Below are positions 42,520-50,904 of a DNA stretch of 64,000 nucleotides, in pieces. The stretch covers positions 62,001 to 126,000 of the forward strand of contig NZ_CP084473.1 of the NCBI RefSeq assembly GCF_020405225.1. Direction: 5' to 3'. Below the pieces are notes generated by a model, which worked only from the letters and a program-made list of their open reading frames with translations, was not told the DNA's origin and did no database searches. The DNA is from Natrinema sp. DC36 (GTDB lineage Archaea > Halobacteriota > Halobacteria > Halobacteriales > Natrialbaceae). Positions within the stretch are counted from its first letter, which is position 1; each line of letters begins with the position of its first letter. The translations under genes were made by a program, and so were the position numbers.

Positions 42520-43590
42520 TCAAAGAGAGAAGGATTTAGGTTTGTATATTGCATGCTCCGAATTCAGTAGTTTCGATCCATAAATATAACTAGCCATGTG
42601 TATGAGGTTCTCTTCGGAGATAGTCACATCAACGTCGAACCATGGTAGGACTTCTACGAAGATCGGTTCACTAAGTCTTCGCTCACCATCTTCAAACAAC
42701 GCGTGACTCCATTTCTGATACTTTTCTTTTGCATTCTGATCAGGGTCGGCGAAACATGCCTGACTTAGTGCTCCTAGATGTTGGTTTTCGCCGTATCCCC
42801 ATCGTGCCATTCTAGATTTATTTGTGATCTTCGCGAGATCATGATTCAATTTTCCAGTCCCATTTTTGTCTCGACGACATATCCCGATATATCTCGGCAC
42901 GTCCTCCTTCAGATCCTTAGAGGTCTGTGTGAGATTTTCTCGAGAGTACATGAGATAGAGGACACCATCAAGCGGATTCCGACGAGAAATCGGCATCCAA
43001 CTAAGAGATCGCTCACTCTTTGTGTGTACTCTGGCTCCCTTAGTGACGGTATTAATTACCTGTTGTTGGATTGTCTCTGAGACGAGATCCGTCCCTCTGC
43101 CGCAGATTTCTCCCTCTGTCAATGCGTGTTGTAGAACGAGTGTCTTTCCTGTGTGGTTAAGTATAGCTTCAAACTGGTCGCTATACTGGAGCACTGGTCT
43201 GTTGTCCTCACCGAACGTGTCAGTAGTCACCATCTCAGTACCAGGCTCTGTTTCGAACAGCGGTGTCGGAGTATAAGGATTCAGCTGTAGAACTGGAATC
43301 TGAGCGTTTAACGCCGCACAGGTGTACGGAGTGAAACCATTCCTATGTTTCAACAAGAATTGCCAGTATGTTTTCCAGAAATCTTTGATGCGTTCGTCAT
43401 TTGCCTTTTCATCACCAAATTTTCCCACCCAAATATCTCGTAGATCGTCGTTTCCAATAGTACGGTTTTCAATAAGCTGACGAAACACTGACGGATCGAA
43501 CACACCTTGGATCGTCTCGTCGTACTTGTCACTTTGTGAATCCACCATTTCTTCAATCTCGATTTCAGTATCTTCATAAATGACAGCCAT
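42520..43590 (-). CDS. GIY-YIG-like nuclease, one domain
   Basis: 356 residues. The C-terminal half reads LDGVLYLMYSRENL then VPRYIGICRRDKNGTGKLNH, SRMARWGYGENQHLGALSQA and RRLSEPIFVEVLPWF. This aligns by eye with the second half of the protein at 46455 (GLIYLMYQ...IPRYIGKA...FARWGDGDYWHVGELSMALF...YLWTRAW). The (L/I)YLMY...RYIG pair is the GIY-YIG core. The N-terminal half (PSVFRQLIENRTIGNDDLRD and VTTDTFGEDNRPVLQYSDQF) is unassigned. Probably a restriction- or defence-type nuclease. Confidence 0.6.
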   Translation of the reverse strand: MAVIYEDTEIEIEEMVDSQSDKYDETIQGVFDPSVFRQLIENRTIGNDDLRDIWVGKFGDEKANDERIKDFWKTYWQFLLKHRNGFTPYTCAALNAQIPVLQLNPYTPTPLFETEPGTEMVTTDTFGEDNRPVLQYSDQFEAILNHTGKTLVLQHALTEGEICGRGTDLVSETIQQQVINTVTKGARVHTKSERSLSWMPISRRNPLDGVLYLMYSRENLTQTSKDLKEDVPRYIGICRRDKNGTGKLNHDLAKITNKSRMARWGYGENQHLGALSQACFADPDQNAKEKYQKWSHALFEDGERRLSEPIFVEVLPWFDVDVTISEENLIHMASYIYGSKLLNSEHAIYKPKSFSL

Positions 43591-43855
43591 TCACTAATAT
43601 AGGATTAGGGTTGATGTATAAGAGTGTTTCTACAGGAATATTAGAGCCGTGATGGAGACGATTCCTGTATTTAGCACACCTTTCTAGTAGCTGTCAGATT
43701 AAATACATTATCTCCGGTAATGTCTTTGTCTGTACTTATCGCTGTCCGTGAAGTCAGGGTTCGAGGTTCCCTGCTAATAATTTCTAAGCTCTCTATCACC
43801 TATGAAATTGTGAAAAGTTGGATTTTTCAACTAGTTATGTGACTAGTGAGGCTGT

Positions 43856-44341
43856 ATGCTTGTTGACCCCCGGGACGACAAATCCTCATTCGAAGAAGTG
43901 GTCGCTGCAATGGACAAGAATATCCTCTCCGACGAAGGAAAAGTCCAGATGTATAAGGATCGTCGGTTTGGCATTGATTGGGGAGTGGGAGCCCATATTT
44001 CCGATGCTGCAATCAATAAAGAAGACTGGGGAGTTTCAATGGACAAGATGTGGGAGCTCTGCCGCGACGGCGGCCTCGTATTCCTCCCCGCGAAAAACAC
44101 ACCTGATATTAAAGGCGGTTTGATCGGTCAAGTTCCTGCTGGCGCCGACGTAGAACTTGAAGACTACCCTTCAGACAATAGTGAAGTGACGATGAAGACT
44201 CTGAAACTCCATCGCGTTCGTGAAGTCTATCCTGGTGACGATACTGGAGTTTTCGACGAAGTCAACTACGGTCACCATACCGTGCATTCACTCAACGAGC
44301 ACGGCGATAAGGTCGTCACTGCCTACGAAGAACTGTATTAG
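43856..44341 (+). CDS. hypothetical protein (161 aa)
   Basis: MLVDPRDDKSSFEEVVAAMD then KNILSDEGKVQMYKDRRFGI and LIGQVPAGADVELEDYPSDN, ending HGDKVVTAYEELY. Mixed alpha/beta, no known motif. Lies upstream of the SRA-HNH gene (181 bp gap) on the same strand and may be its partner. An ATG in a typical context follows an AT-rich stretch. Confidence 0.5.
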   Translation: MLVDPRDDKSSFEEVVAAMDKNILSDEGKVQMYKDRRFGIDWGVGAHISDAAINKEDWGVSMDKMWELCRDGGLVFLPAKNTPDIKGGLIGQVPAGADVELEDYPSDNSEVTMKTLKLHRVREVYPGDDTGVFDEVNYGHHTVHSLNEHGDKVVTAYEELY

Positions 44342-44522
44342 AAGTTCAAACGCTAAACGTCTATTTCTTCCCGATAGGTTGAACGAAGATGATTTATTAC
44401 TGAATAGTACGAGCATCTCCTATACTCACCCTAACTGATGGATTCGCGGACATAGCCGAGGTTCTACCACAGAAGGGAATTTCACAAGGAAGTATGAAGT
44501 TTAGTGAACCGAAAGGTGGTCT

Positions 44523-45323
44523 ATGAGAGAACTTCCGTTTGAAATCGGGCGAACATACCATCGGGTCGAGGATATTCACGAAGAGTTCGGCGGGAACAGG
44601 TATAGTGGAATCGCACCCTGTGCAGACTACCCGTACGTCTTCATCTTCTTCGGCGAATCTGGGGAATGGCATGGTTATGACGACGAACTCCTCGAGGATG
44701 GGAGGCTTCTCTATACCGGGGAAGGACGGGACGGAGACATGACAATGGACGCCGGAAACGCAGCGATTCGAGATCACGCAAAAAATAACGACGAGATTCA
44801 CGTCTTCGAAAGCGGCGAAGGTGCGTGGGAGGTGTCCTACGTCGGTCAGTTCGAATATGAGGACCACAACTGGCTGCGTCTACCAGATCGGAACGATAAT
44901 ATGCGTGATGCAGTTCGATTCGAGCTCGTCCCTGCTGGTGGTGTAGAGATCGATACTGGAATCACGAACCTTGATGATATCTCCATAGACGAACTGTACG
45001 ATCAAGCTGAGGCAAGTGTGAACGGCGAAAGCCGAACGACAAGCGAATCGCGATCTCGAACCACGTATCCGCGATCGGAGGTCGTTAGAAAATACGCACT
45101 CCGAGTCGCTGACGGTGTATGTCAAGGCTGTGGTGACGATGCCCCGTTTCTCACTGATGATGGAGAACCTTTCCTCGAGGTACACCATCTTCGTCGGCGC
45201 AGCGACGGTGGAGCCGATCACCCAAAGAATGTGATCGCACTCTGCCCGAATTGCCACCGACGGGTCCACCATGGGCGTGATGGAGACGAATTCAATCAAA
45301 AGATCATCAACAGAACAGAATAA
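44523..45323 (+). CDS. SRA-like plus HNH restriction endonuclease (McrA-type, type IV)
   Basis: 266 residues. N-terminal SRA/YDG-like domain, about residues 1-150: GRTYHRVEDIHEEFGGNRYS, YPYVFIFFGESGEWHGYDDE, YTGEGRDGDMTMDAGNAAIR. C-terminal HNH: VCQGCGDDAPFLTDDGEPFL, EVHHLRRRSDGGADHPKNVI, ALCPNCHRRVHHG. This layout is that of modification-dependent ScoMcrA-like enzymes, which sense methyl- or phosphorothioate-modified DNA and cut nearby. All HNH ligands are in place. A small zinc-ribbon frame overlaps its 3' end on the other strand. Confidence 0.82.
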   Translation: MRELPFEIGRTYHRVEDIHEEFGGNRYSGIAPCADYPYVFIFFGESGEWHGYDDELLEDGRLLYTGEGRDGDMTMDAGNAAIRDHAKNNDEIHVFESGEGAWEVSYVGQFEYEDHNWLRLPDRNDNMRDAVRFELVPAGGVEIDTGITNLDDISIDELYDQAEASVNGESRTTSESRSRTTYPRSEVVRKYALRVADGVCQGCGDDAPFLTDDGEPFLEVHHLRRRSDGGADHPKNVIALCPNCHRRVHHGRDGDEFNQKIINRTE

Positions 45324-45408
45324 TTATACTCGAAGTAGCCGATCGAGCACCGCCGGCTGGGGTCTCGGTTGTCATACGCCCACCGCAGTGGGGACAGTAC
45401 CGGCTCAC
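45307..45408 (-). CDS. zinc-ribbon micropeptide (33 aa)
   Basis: GTG 45408 reads MSRYCPHCGGRMTTETPAGG ARSATSSI..., a CPHCGG knuckle at the start of a very short frame that runs 17 bases into the SRA-HNH gene. Possibly the head of a longer lost gene. Confidence 0.3.
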   Translation of the reverse strand: MSRYCPHCGGRMTTETPAGGARSATSSIIILFC

Positions 45409-45575
45409 GCATCCCACCTCTCTGCTATGGAATCCGCCAGAGGGCGCAGAACCCCCAACAAGAACCTTGTTCCACTCAGAATTTGCGGCCGTCTCGAGAG
45501 GGATAAAATCGAAAGACTGCGGGCTATTCGGGATCTGCCATACTTCGACGGGAAAGAGAGTCCGTCCTCCCCGAA

Positions 45576-45719
45576 GTGAGTGAATTCGGTGTCGACGACT
45601 GGCCTAAAGTAGAGCAAGTATCCGTAGAAGATCAGTCGATGCTCTTCACTGATACGGATGAAGATCAGCAGACGTTCATCGGTGACGACGCGGCAATGTG
45701 CTACCTATTTTGGGCTTAA
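45576..45719 (+). CDS. small acidic protein (47 aa), doubtful
   Basis: GTG 45576 reads MSEFGVDDWPKVEQVSVEDQ then SMLFTDTDEDQQTFIGDDAA and MCYLFWA-stop. Acidic haloarchaeal composition, no motif. Its stop codon lies inside the left arm of IR-3. Confidence 0.3.
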   Translation: MSEFGVDDWPKVEQVSVEDQSMLFTDTDEDQQTFIGDDAAMCYLFWA

Positions 45720-45755
45720 TCAACGAGAGCGAAGAATGGGTCTCGTGTTGGTTAA
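45716..45755. promoter_or_regulatory. inverted repeat IR-3
   Basis: TTAATCAACGA - 18 bp - GTGTTGGTTAA: left arm with mismatches, right arm perfect. Confidence 0.55.
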
Positions 45756-45858
45756 TCCGCATCAGCATACTATCTCAGAAGTCTATGCCTGAAAGACAGA
45801 TCATCGAAGAGTAATTGATCATGGCTATGGAGATCTCAACGCTGAATTCTTTATGAGA

Positions 45859-46455
45859 TCACTCTGTGAGTTCCCAAGTAATGACCGCACCCTGTTGATG
45901 TACTGGATGGCGTAAGTCCGTGAACTCAGCGATCGTCTGTGTCGTGAGCGTCAGATCGTACCAGTAATCAACGTCTCTAGTGACCTTCTCTGCCAGCTTC
46001 GGAGCATCCATAGAGGATGGAACCTCGTCAGCTGGTTCGTAGTAAAGTCCGAGTAGCCCTCTGCTGGTCTCGAATTCGCTAGCCGCGAGTTTCTGCGCAT
46101 CGGCAACAAGCGAGTTAGAAAACAGACTGTAGACCGTCGAATAAGCGGCCGGTTCAAGATCACCGTTGTCACGATAAAATCGAAGGAGTTTCGCCTCGAT
46201 CGGGATCTGAACCCCGTCTCGGTCGAGTATGATATCACACCGCTGATCGCTGTTCGGATACCGAACTTCGGTTCTCGTATCCGCATAGTGGGTAGACTGC
46301 TGTTCGAGGTGCTCGAGGATCCGTTCTATCTGTACTTTCTCGTCGAACGCACCAATTCCAGGCTGCCAGCGTCGGTGCTCAGCGGTTGTATCAATCTGAG
46401 GGATGACGGAGGCAATATCTCGTGCAAACTGGTCAAGGACAGTGACCGTAGTCAT
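45859..46455 (-). CDS. PD-(D/E)XK nuclease, coupled to the GIY-YIG gene
   Basis: 198 residues from ATG 46455. The catalytic core is visible: TEVRYPNSDQRCDIILDRDG then VQIPIEAKLLRFYRDNGD (D...ExK), followed by YSLFSNSLVADAQKLAASEF. The N-terminal helices (TVLDQFARDIASVIPQIDTT) and the C-terminal strand-rich part are unassigned. The start overlaps the stop of the upstream gene by ATGA, so the two nucleases are made together. This is not a standard restriction-modification set: no methylase is present. Confidence 0.7.
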   Translation of the reverse strand: MTTVTVLDQFARDIASVIPQIDTTAEHRRWQPGIGAFDEKVQIERILEHLEQQSTHYADTRTEVRYPNSDQRCDIILDRDGVQIPIEAKLLRFYRDNGDLEPAAYSTVYSLFSNSLVADAQKLAASEFETSRGLLGLYYEPADEVPSSMDAPKLAEKVTRDVDYWYDLTLTTQTIAEFTDLRHPVHQQGAVITWELTE

Positions 46456-47822
46456 CAAGCACCCTCGAACGTAAACTCAGATGACTTAATTGGTGCATCA
46501 TCAGGGACGTCACTCTTGTTCAATAACCGATTGGGGTATGCAACATGAGCAACGCTGATTAGCTGTGGTTCAACTTCGGCAAGGTACGCATGGTAGCCAT
46601 AGGGGCTCGTGTGTTGGTCCTGGTTCCAGGCTCTCGTCCAGAGATATACCTGGTCTTTGAGCCGATGAGTTCCCTGCTCAAACAGTTCACTCGCCCATGC
46701 CACCTTCCGCGAATCGTCCTCGAAGAGTGCCATAGATAACTCGCCAACATGCCAGTAATCGCCATCTCCCCAGCGGGCAAAACTCCGTGTTGCTTGGCTA
46801 CCGATTGCGATTCCCTTAAAATTCGCACTCAGCTCGTTCTTTTTCCCGTACGCTTCTGCCTTCCCGATATACCGAGGAATAATCTGTGGGTGATCACTGC
46901 TGTCGAGGTCGGCTAGCTGGTACATGAGGTAGATCAATCCCTCATAACCGTTATCTTTGACACCATCAGAGTGGATACATTTCCGTCCCTCGGCACGGAT
47001 CCGTTTGTCGATCATGGCTGTCCGCTTGAGTCGGCCAGCGTCGGTGAGCTCAACCTGTAGCCGATTGTCCGTAGCGAACAACGGGATCGGATCAGCCGTC
47101 GATTCGTCCATGAGATCCGGATAAACGTGTGTCTTGAGCCACTGGTCCCACAGGTCAGCTTTCGAGTACTGTGCCGTATTGATCTCGTCTTGAGGGGGAG
47201 AATCTGCCGTGCTAGCCATCGTGGGGTCAGTTGTGAGCCACTCGCGTCCGGCCTTTCCGATTTCGTGAAGGACTCGGTTTGGGACGAACTCGCGATTCGT
47301 CATGGTCGGCCGAAACTCAGGGTGTGCGTAGATCAGGCCGATCAGTTTCGCCTCGAGTTCCTGCCGGTAGGTTGCAGCACCGTATGGGCAGGTATCGAGG
47401 CTCTCAACGTCGAAAATCCAGACGTACAGCTGTGAGTCGGCTGCTTCACGAACCGCCGCGATATGGTCGTACTTCGAGAAGCTACCCCACGAGCCATCAT
47501 CCTCCCAGTCCTCGATTGGAAGGGCCTCGTCAATTTTCTTGTAGTGCTGGTAGATTCGAGAGCCGATATTTCTGGATTCGCCGACGTACACGGGAGTGAT
47601 GTCGGAGGTATTGGTGATCGGGTCGTCTGCCAAATAGATGAGATACAGGTATTCACCGTCGTTCTTCCCATACCGATAGCGGTCAAGTGCGTCGGTGGTG
47701 GTGAGTTTACCCTCAACTGTCGTCAGGAACGGGACTGGATCCGGCTGATCAGGCGTGTGGATATCTTCAAGAAGAGTTTCCTCAATCCAGGTAGCCCAGA
47801 GAGCAGCCTTCGAGGAGGTCAT
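46455..47822 (-). CDS. tandem GIY-YIG-like nuclease (455 aa)
   Basis: Two related halves. First: GEYLYLIYLADDPITNTSDI, TPVYVGESRNIGSRIYQHYK (the GIY-YIG-like YLIYL...VYVG core with Arg), TYRQELEAKLIGLIYAHPEF (Glu). Second: GYEGLIYLMYQLADL, IIPRYIGKAEAYGKKNELSA, FARWGDGDYWHVGELSMALF, AYLAEVEPQLISVAHVAYPN. Each half opens with a similar helix (KAALWATWIEETLLEDI and KADLWDQWLKTHVYPDL), so the protein arose by internal duplication. Coupled to the PD-(D/E)XK gene. The second half is shared with the gene at 42520. Confidence 0.72.
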   Translation of the reverse strand: MTSSKAALWATWIEETLLEDIHTPDQPDPVPFLTTVEGKLTTTDALDRYRYGKNDGEYLYLIYLADDPITNTSDITPVYVGESRNIGSRIYQHYKKIDEALPIEDWEDDGSWGSFSKYDHIAAVREAADSQLYVWIFDVESLDTCPYGAATYRQELEAKLIGLIYAHPEFRPTMTNREFVPNRVLHEIGKAGREWLTTDPTMASTADSPPQDEINTAQYSKADLWDQWLKTHVYPDLMDESTADPIPLFATDNRLQVELTDAGRLKRTAMIDKRIRAEGRKCIHSDGVKDNGYEGLIYLMYQLADLDSSDHPQIIPRYIGKAEAYGKKNELSANFKGIAIGSQATRSFARWGDGDYWHVGELSMALFEDDSRKVAWASELFEQGTHRLKDQVYLWTRAWNQDQHTSPYGYHAYLAEVEPQLISVAHVAYPNRLLNKSDVPDDAPIKSSEFTFEGA

Positions 47823-48164
47823 CTAATATGTATTTCATCGGTATATTGACTTACCAATTTCGCCACTACTGAGTGAAGAATTAGATATCGTATTCCCAGT
47901 CTCCTTTCTTCCATTCAGAAGGGAGCCACCAATTTACAGAGTATTCTCTCGTCCGCCGATGTGACGAAGTAAGCTGTTTTTTACGCCCAGAAAGAGCGAG
48001 GGCCCGATCCAGAGAAACCTCCAAGATGGTGATTTTACGTGAGTAAGCATTAAAGTTCGACCGACGTCTCGATCGATGCGATTCCAGTCCGTGATATCGA
48101 CCACACGTGTTCCATCGAGCTCTCGTCGAATGTCGTATGCTCTCAATCAGACAACCTAGTCGTT

Positions 48165-48421
48165 CAACGATTCGGAAACCCGTCACGACGAGATGCACAG
48201 CACGATCGAGGGTGGGCCGAGGACCCCGTCAACGAACGGAACGGCGATGGAGAGAATTGGACCGACCTCTGGGAGCAGTATGGCAATCTCGATCACTGAG
48301 TGATGTACGTTGATCACATCGAACGGATCGCGGACGGCGGTCACCCGCTTGAGGAGTCGAACCTCCAGACGCTCTGTGCGGACTGTCACAGAGAGAAGAC
48401 GGTCGACGAGAACAACGATTG
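48165..48421 (+). pseudogene. composite relic: ardC 5' fragment joined to an HNH fragment
   Basis: First about 50 bp: SFNDSETRHDEMHSTIE, matching SFDDSDTRRDEMHSTME at the start of the ArdC-like protein (14237 on). After a frame change: GWAEDPVNERNGDGENWTDL then EQYGNLDH-stop, VMYVDHIERIADGGHPLEES and NLQTLCADCHREKTVDENND-stop: an HNH core (DHI...N...C..CH..K). Neither part is complete. 47823-48165 has no gene I can support. Confidence 0.55.
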
Positions 48422-48485
48422 AGATCCAGCGCTGAACGTGACGCTTACCGACTATCTGAATCACGAGTCCTAATCCAGTACCCAC

Positions 48486-48744
48486 ACCCCATCGTGTCCA
48501 GTGTCTTCTCGCAATCTGCGAACCGAACTGGACCCCTCCCCACTACGTCCAGTGTCTCGGATAGCTCGAGAATAGCAGGACACCCCATCGTGTCCAATGT
48601 CTTCGCGGCCATTTCGGTACTCGAACGACTACCCCATCGTGTCCAGTGTCTCAGACTCCTCGAGAGTAGCAGGACACCCCACTCTGTCCAGTGTCCAAAT
48701 CACTAGCAGGGCGACAGAATACACCCCATTGTGTCCAGTGTCTT
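48486..48744. repeat. ORB-like repeat cluster downstream of orc1/cdc6 (six direct copies)
   Basis: Consensus ACCCCATCGTGTCCAGTGTC(TT). Copies at 48486, 48582, 48631 and 48723 are near-perfect; those at about 48538 and 48676 are degenerate. A seventh degenerate copy at 48792 lies inside the orc1/cdc6 3' end. All are in the same orientation. The layout (C-run, 2-3 bases, CGT, TCCA.TG) parallels archaeal origin recognition boxes. Confidence 0.8.
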
Positions 48745-48751
48745 CCGGGTG

Positions 48752-49969
48752 TCAGAGGTCCTGATCGAGACGCTGCTGAACGGCGTCGGTTACCCCCACC
48801 ATGTCCACTGTCTCGTCGAGAGCTTCGAGTAGGAGATCGGGATTTGTGTCGAGAGCATACTCGTAGTACCGACCACCCGATTCACCTCTGTTCCGCTCTG
48901 TACGACTCGCAATTCCTAACATCGAAAGCTCGCCGAGATGGTCACGCATCCGTCGGGGAACGAGCGGGTCAACTGCAGCTCGACCACAAATAATTTCGTA
49001 TCGATCCTGCACGTCACGTGCCCGAATCGGTGTATCACCCTCTTCGTGTAACATCAGGAGGGCGTACAGCACGAGATGTCCCTGCTGGGTGAGACCAGCA
49101 ACGCCGTCGACGATCCGACTCCGCACGAGGGACTCTCGAGCCTGGTCGACGTGGTCGACGGTTACCTGCGTGGCGTCCTGTTCAACAGCCACGTCCCCTG
49201 CTTCCATAAGCAAATCCAAACTCTGTCGGGCGTCTCCGGCGTCTTTAGCACCAAACGCCGCACACTTCGCGATGACTTCATGCGGCACGACATCGTCGAA
49301 AAACGCGATGTCAGCGCGTTGACGAAGGATATCACGAAGCTCATTCGCATTGTAGGCAGGGAACTGGAGTTCCTTTTCACACAGGCTCGACTGGACTTTC
49401 GAACTCAGCGACTCGCGGAACTTGAAGTCGTTTGAGATACCGATAATTCCGACCTTCGATTCCTCCAGATTGCCGTTAGCCCGAGCGCGGGGGATCTGGT
49501 ACAAAATCGAATCATCGTCGATGTGATCGACCTCGTCGAATACGATAATGACGGTGCCGCCGATCGCGTCGAGTTCCTCCCAAAGCCATTCGTTGACTTG
49601 TCGTCGGGGATATCCGGTCGGCTTCAAATGATCCTCTGGATCGCGGAGATCGTTGATTAGTTGAATCGCGACTTGATAGCTCGTACTCAGGTCCTCGCAG
49701 TTCGTACGGATAGTTGTGAGATCAACATCGAATTCAGCCGCGTCGTCTTTGAGTTCCCGAAGAAGATAGCGCGTACAGGCGGTTTTCCCGACGCCGGCTT
49801 TGCCATAGAGAAAGATATTCGCAGGCTGATCTCCGTTGATGACGGGCTGCAGGGCCGAAATATACTGCTGTAGCTCTTCATCGCGACCGACAATCTCCTC
49901 TGGTTGATAATCTTCACGGAGGACATCTCGCTCCTGAAAGATATCTGTGTCAGGCTGGAACAAGCCCAT
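48752..49969 (-). CDS. orc1/cdc6: Orc1/Cdc6 replication initiator
   Basis: 405 residues. AAA+ core: DYQPEEIVGRDEELQQYISA, Walker A FLYGKAGVGKTACTRYLL, Walker B IIVFDEVDHIDDD, sensor VGIIGISNDFKFRESLSSKV. The C-terminal winged helix reads GLTQQGHLVLYALLMLHEEG, VPRRMRDHLGELSMLGIASR. It binds ORB repeats and loads the MCM helicase. The gene is bracketed by its own candidate ORBs, six downstream and a convergent pair upstream, which marks an active or recently active origin. Plasmid-type Orc paralog rather than the chromosomal Orc1-1, judging from diverged ORBs. Confidence 0.9.
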   Translation of the reverse strand: MGLFQPDTDIFQERDVLREDYQPEEIVGRDEELQQYISALQPVINGDQPANIFLYGKAGVGKTACTRYLLRELKDDAAEFDVDLTTIRTNCEDLSTSYQVAIQLINDLRDPEDHLKPTGYPRRQVNEWLWEELDAIGGTVIIVFDEVDHIDDDSILYQIPRARANGNLEESKVGIIGISNDFKFRESLSSKVQSSLCEKELQFPAYNANELRDILRQRADIAFFDDVVPHEVIAKCAAFGAKDAGDARQSLDLLMEAGDVAVEQDATQVTVDHVDQARESLVRSRIVDGVAGLTQQGHLVLYALLMLHEEGDTPIRARDVQDRYEIICGRAAVDPLVPRRMRDHLGELSMLGIASRTERNRGESGGRYYEYALDTNPDLLLEALDETVDMVGVTDAVQQRLDQDL

Positions 49970-50066
49970 AGTGTTCTTGCCTTAGCGTATTTGGAAATCA
50001 ACATAAAACCATCGCGTCGAGTGTGTCCAGTGTGTCTAGTGTCGCGTTTTTCATCCCCTCACCCCC

Positions 50067-50273
50067 ACCCCATCGTGTCCAGTGTCTTCCCGAAATAACA
50101 AGGGAACTCCGTTGACGAAGAACTCTAAATATAGGAAAAGTTTAAGAGGTCTATCTACAAAATAGTCCGAACGATAGCTAGTACAGCAGTGAGTGAATGA
50201 ATCTCTTGGGTTGAAGTGACTATAACAGCTTTCCGATCAAACTGGCGCACAAAGACACTGGACACGATGGGGT
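50067..50273. other. candidate replication origin: convergent ORBs around an AT-rich stretch
   Basis: One near-perfect ORB at 50067-50088 (plus) and one inverted at 50252-50273 (AAGACACTGGACACGATGGG) flank an AT-rich segment (CTAAATATAGGAAAAGTTTA at about 50127) that could be the unwinding element. It lies about 100 bp upstream of orc1/cdc6. Inverted ORBs around an AT-rich core are the standard archaeal origin design. Confidence 0.7.
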
Positions 50274-50332
50274 GGGTGTGTCCACAACTACCGACTTTCG
50301 AAAATCGGAATCGTCGGTGTGACGAGTGCTAC

Positions 50333-50655
50333 TTAACCTCTTTGTGTCCGTCCTTCCGACGAACGAGGTTGTTTGAGTTCAAGTTCTTTGAACTTGCCAC
50401 CGGATTTGCCACGGTTAGTCTCGGTCGACGAAATAATCCCTAGTGTTTCGAGCTCCGCGAGGGACTCCTGGACGGCCCGGGTTGAGACTGGATCATACCG
50501 GTTGCACAACACTTTGTAGGGTTCGCGAATCTCTCGTGTCCGCACAGGCGTCTCGTCACGCTCCTTGAGCAACATTAAGGCCCACAACACAAGTCACCTG
50601 ATCAGTCTGGAGTCGATGTCTCGAGAGGCCGTGCTGGACGTGACGCTTGAAGGAC
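50333..50655 (-). pseudogene. second Orc1/Cdc6, winged-helix fragment
   Basis: Minus strand HGLSRHRLQTDQ then, after a one-frame shift, LWALMLLKERDETPVRTREI, REPYKVLCNRYDPVSTRAVQ and LGIISSTETNRGKSGGKFKE. This parallels the winged helix of the intact protein (LYALLMLHEEGDTPIRARDV... GIASRTERNRGESGGRYYEY). The AAA+ core is missing. A sister initiator was lost here. Confidence 0.7.
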
Positions 50656-50849
50656 TACCTCGAATCGTCTGGATAGCTGGTACGATGTCGGTATACCCCA
50701 TCAGACCCCAGGTGTCGAGTGTAAACTATTGAATTCATGCGTTAAATCCGACATATAGCCCACTCAGAAACCCAGTAGATAGAGTTCAATGACTCGAAGA
50801 CCACTCGTGAGGCCTTTTCCAAAGCGGATGGAGAACCGACATTACTGCA

Positions 50850-50890
50850 TTAACCAACAAAACTATGGGTTGGCGTTCCGTGTTGGTTAA
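50850..50890. promoter_or_regulatory. inverted repeat IR-4
   Basis: TTAACCAACAA - 19 bp - GTGTTGGTTAA, ending 14 bp before ATG 50905, so it would sit over that gene's promoter or leader. Confidence 0.65.
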
Positions 50891-50904
50891 CACGAGAACA
50901 GCTG

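Noticed and set aside
47881-48198. 105-codon minus-strand frame
   Set aside because: The tail YSVNWWLPSEWKKGDWEYDI looks protein-like, but the upstream part is antisense to the ArdC relic and no start or family is evident.
48486-48744. CRISPR array
   Set aside because: Repeats are 20-22 bp with unequal spacing (about 45-55 bp) and degenerate copies; they also lie upstream of orc1/cdc6 in inverted order, so ORBs fit better. No cas gene is present.
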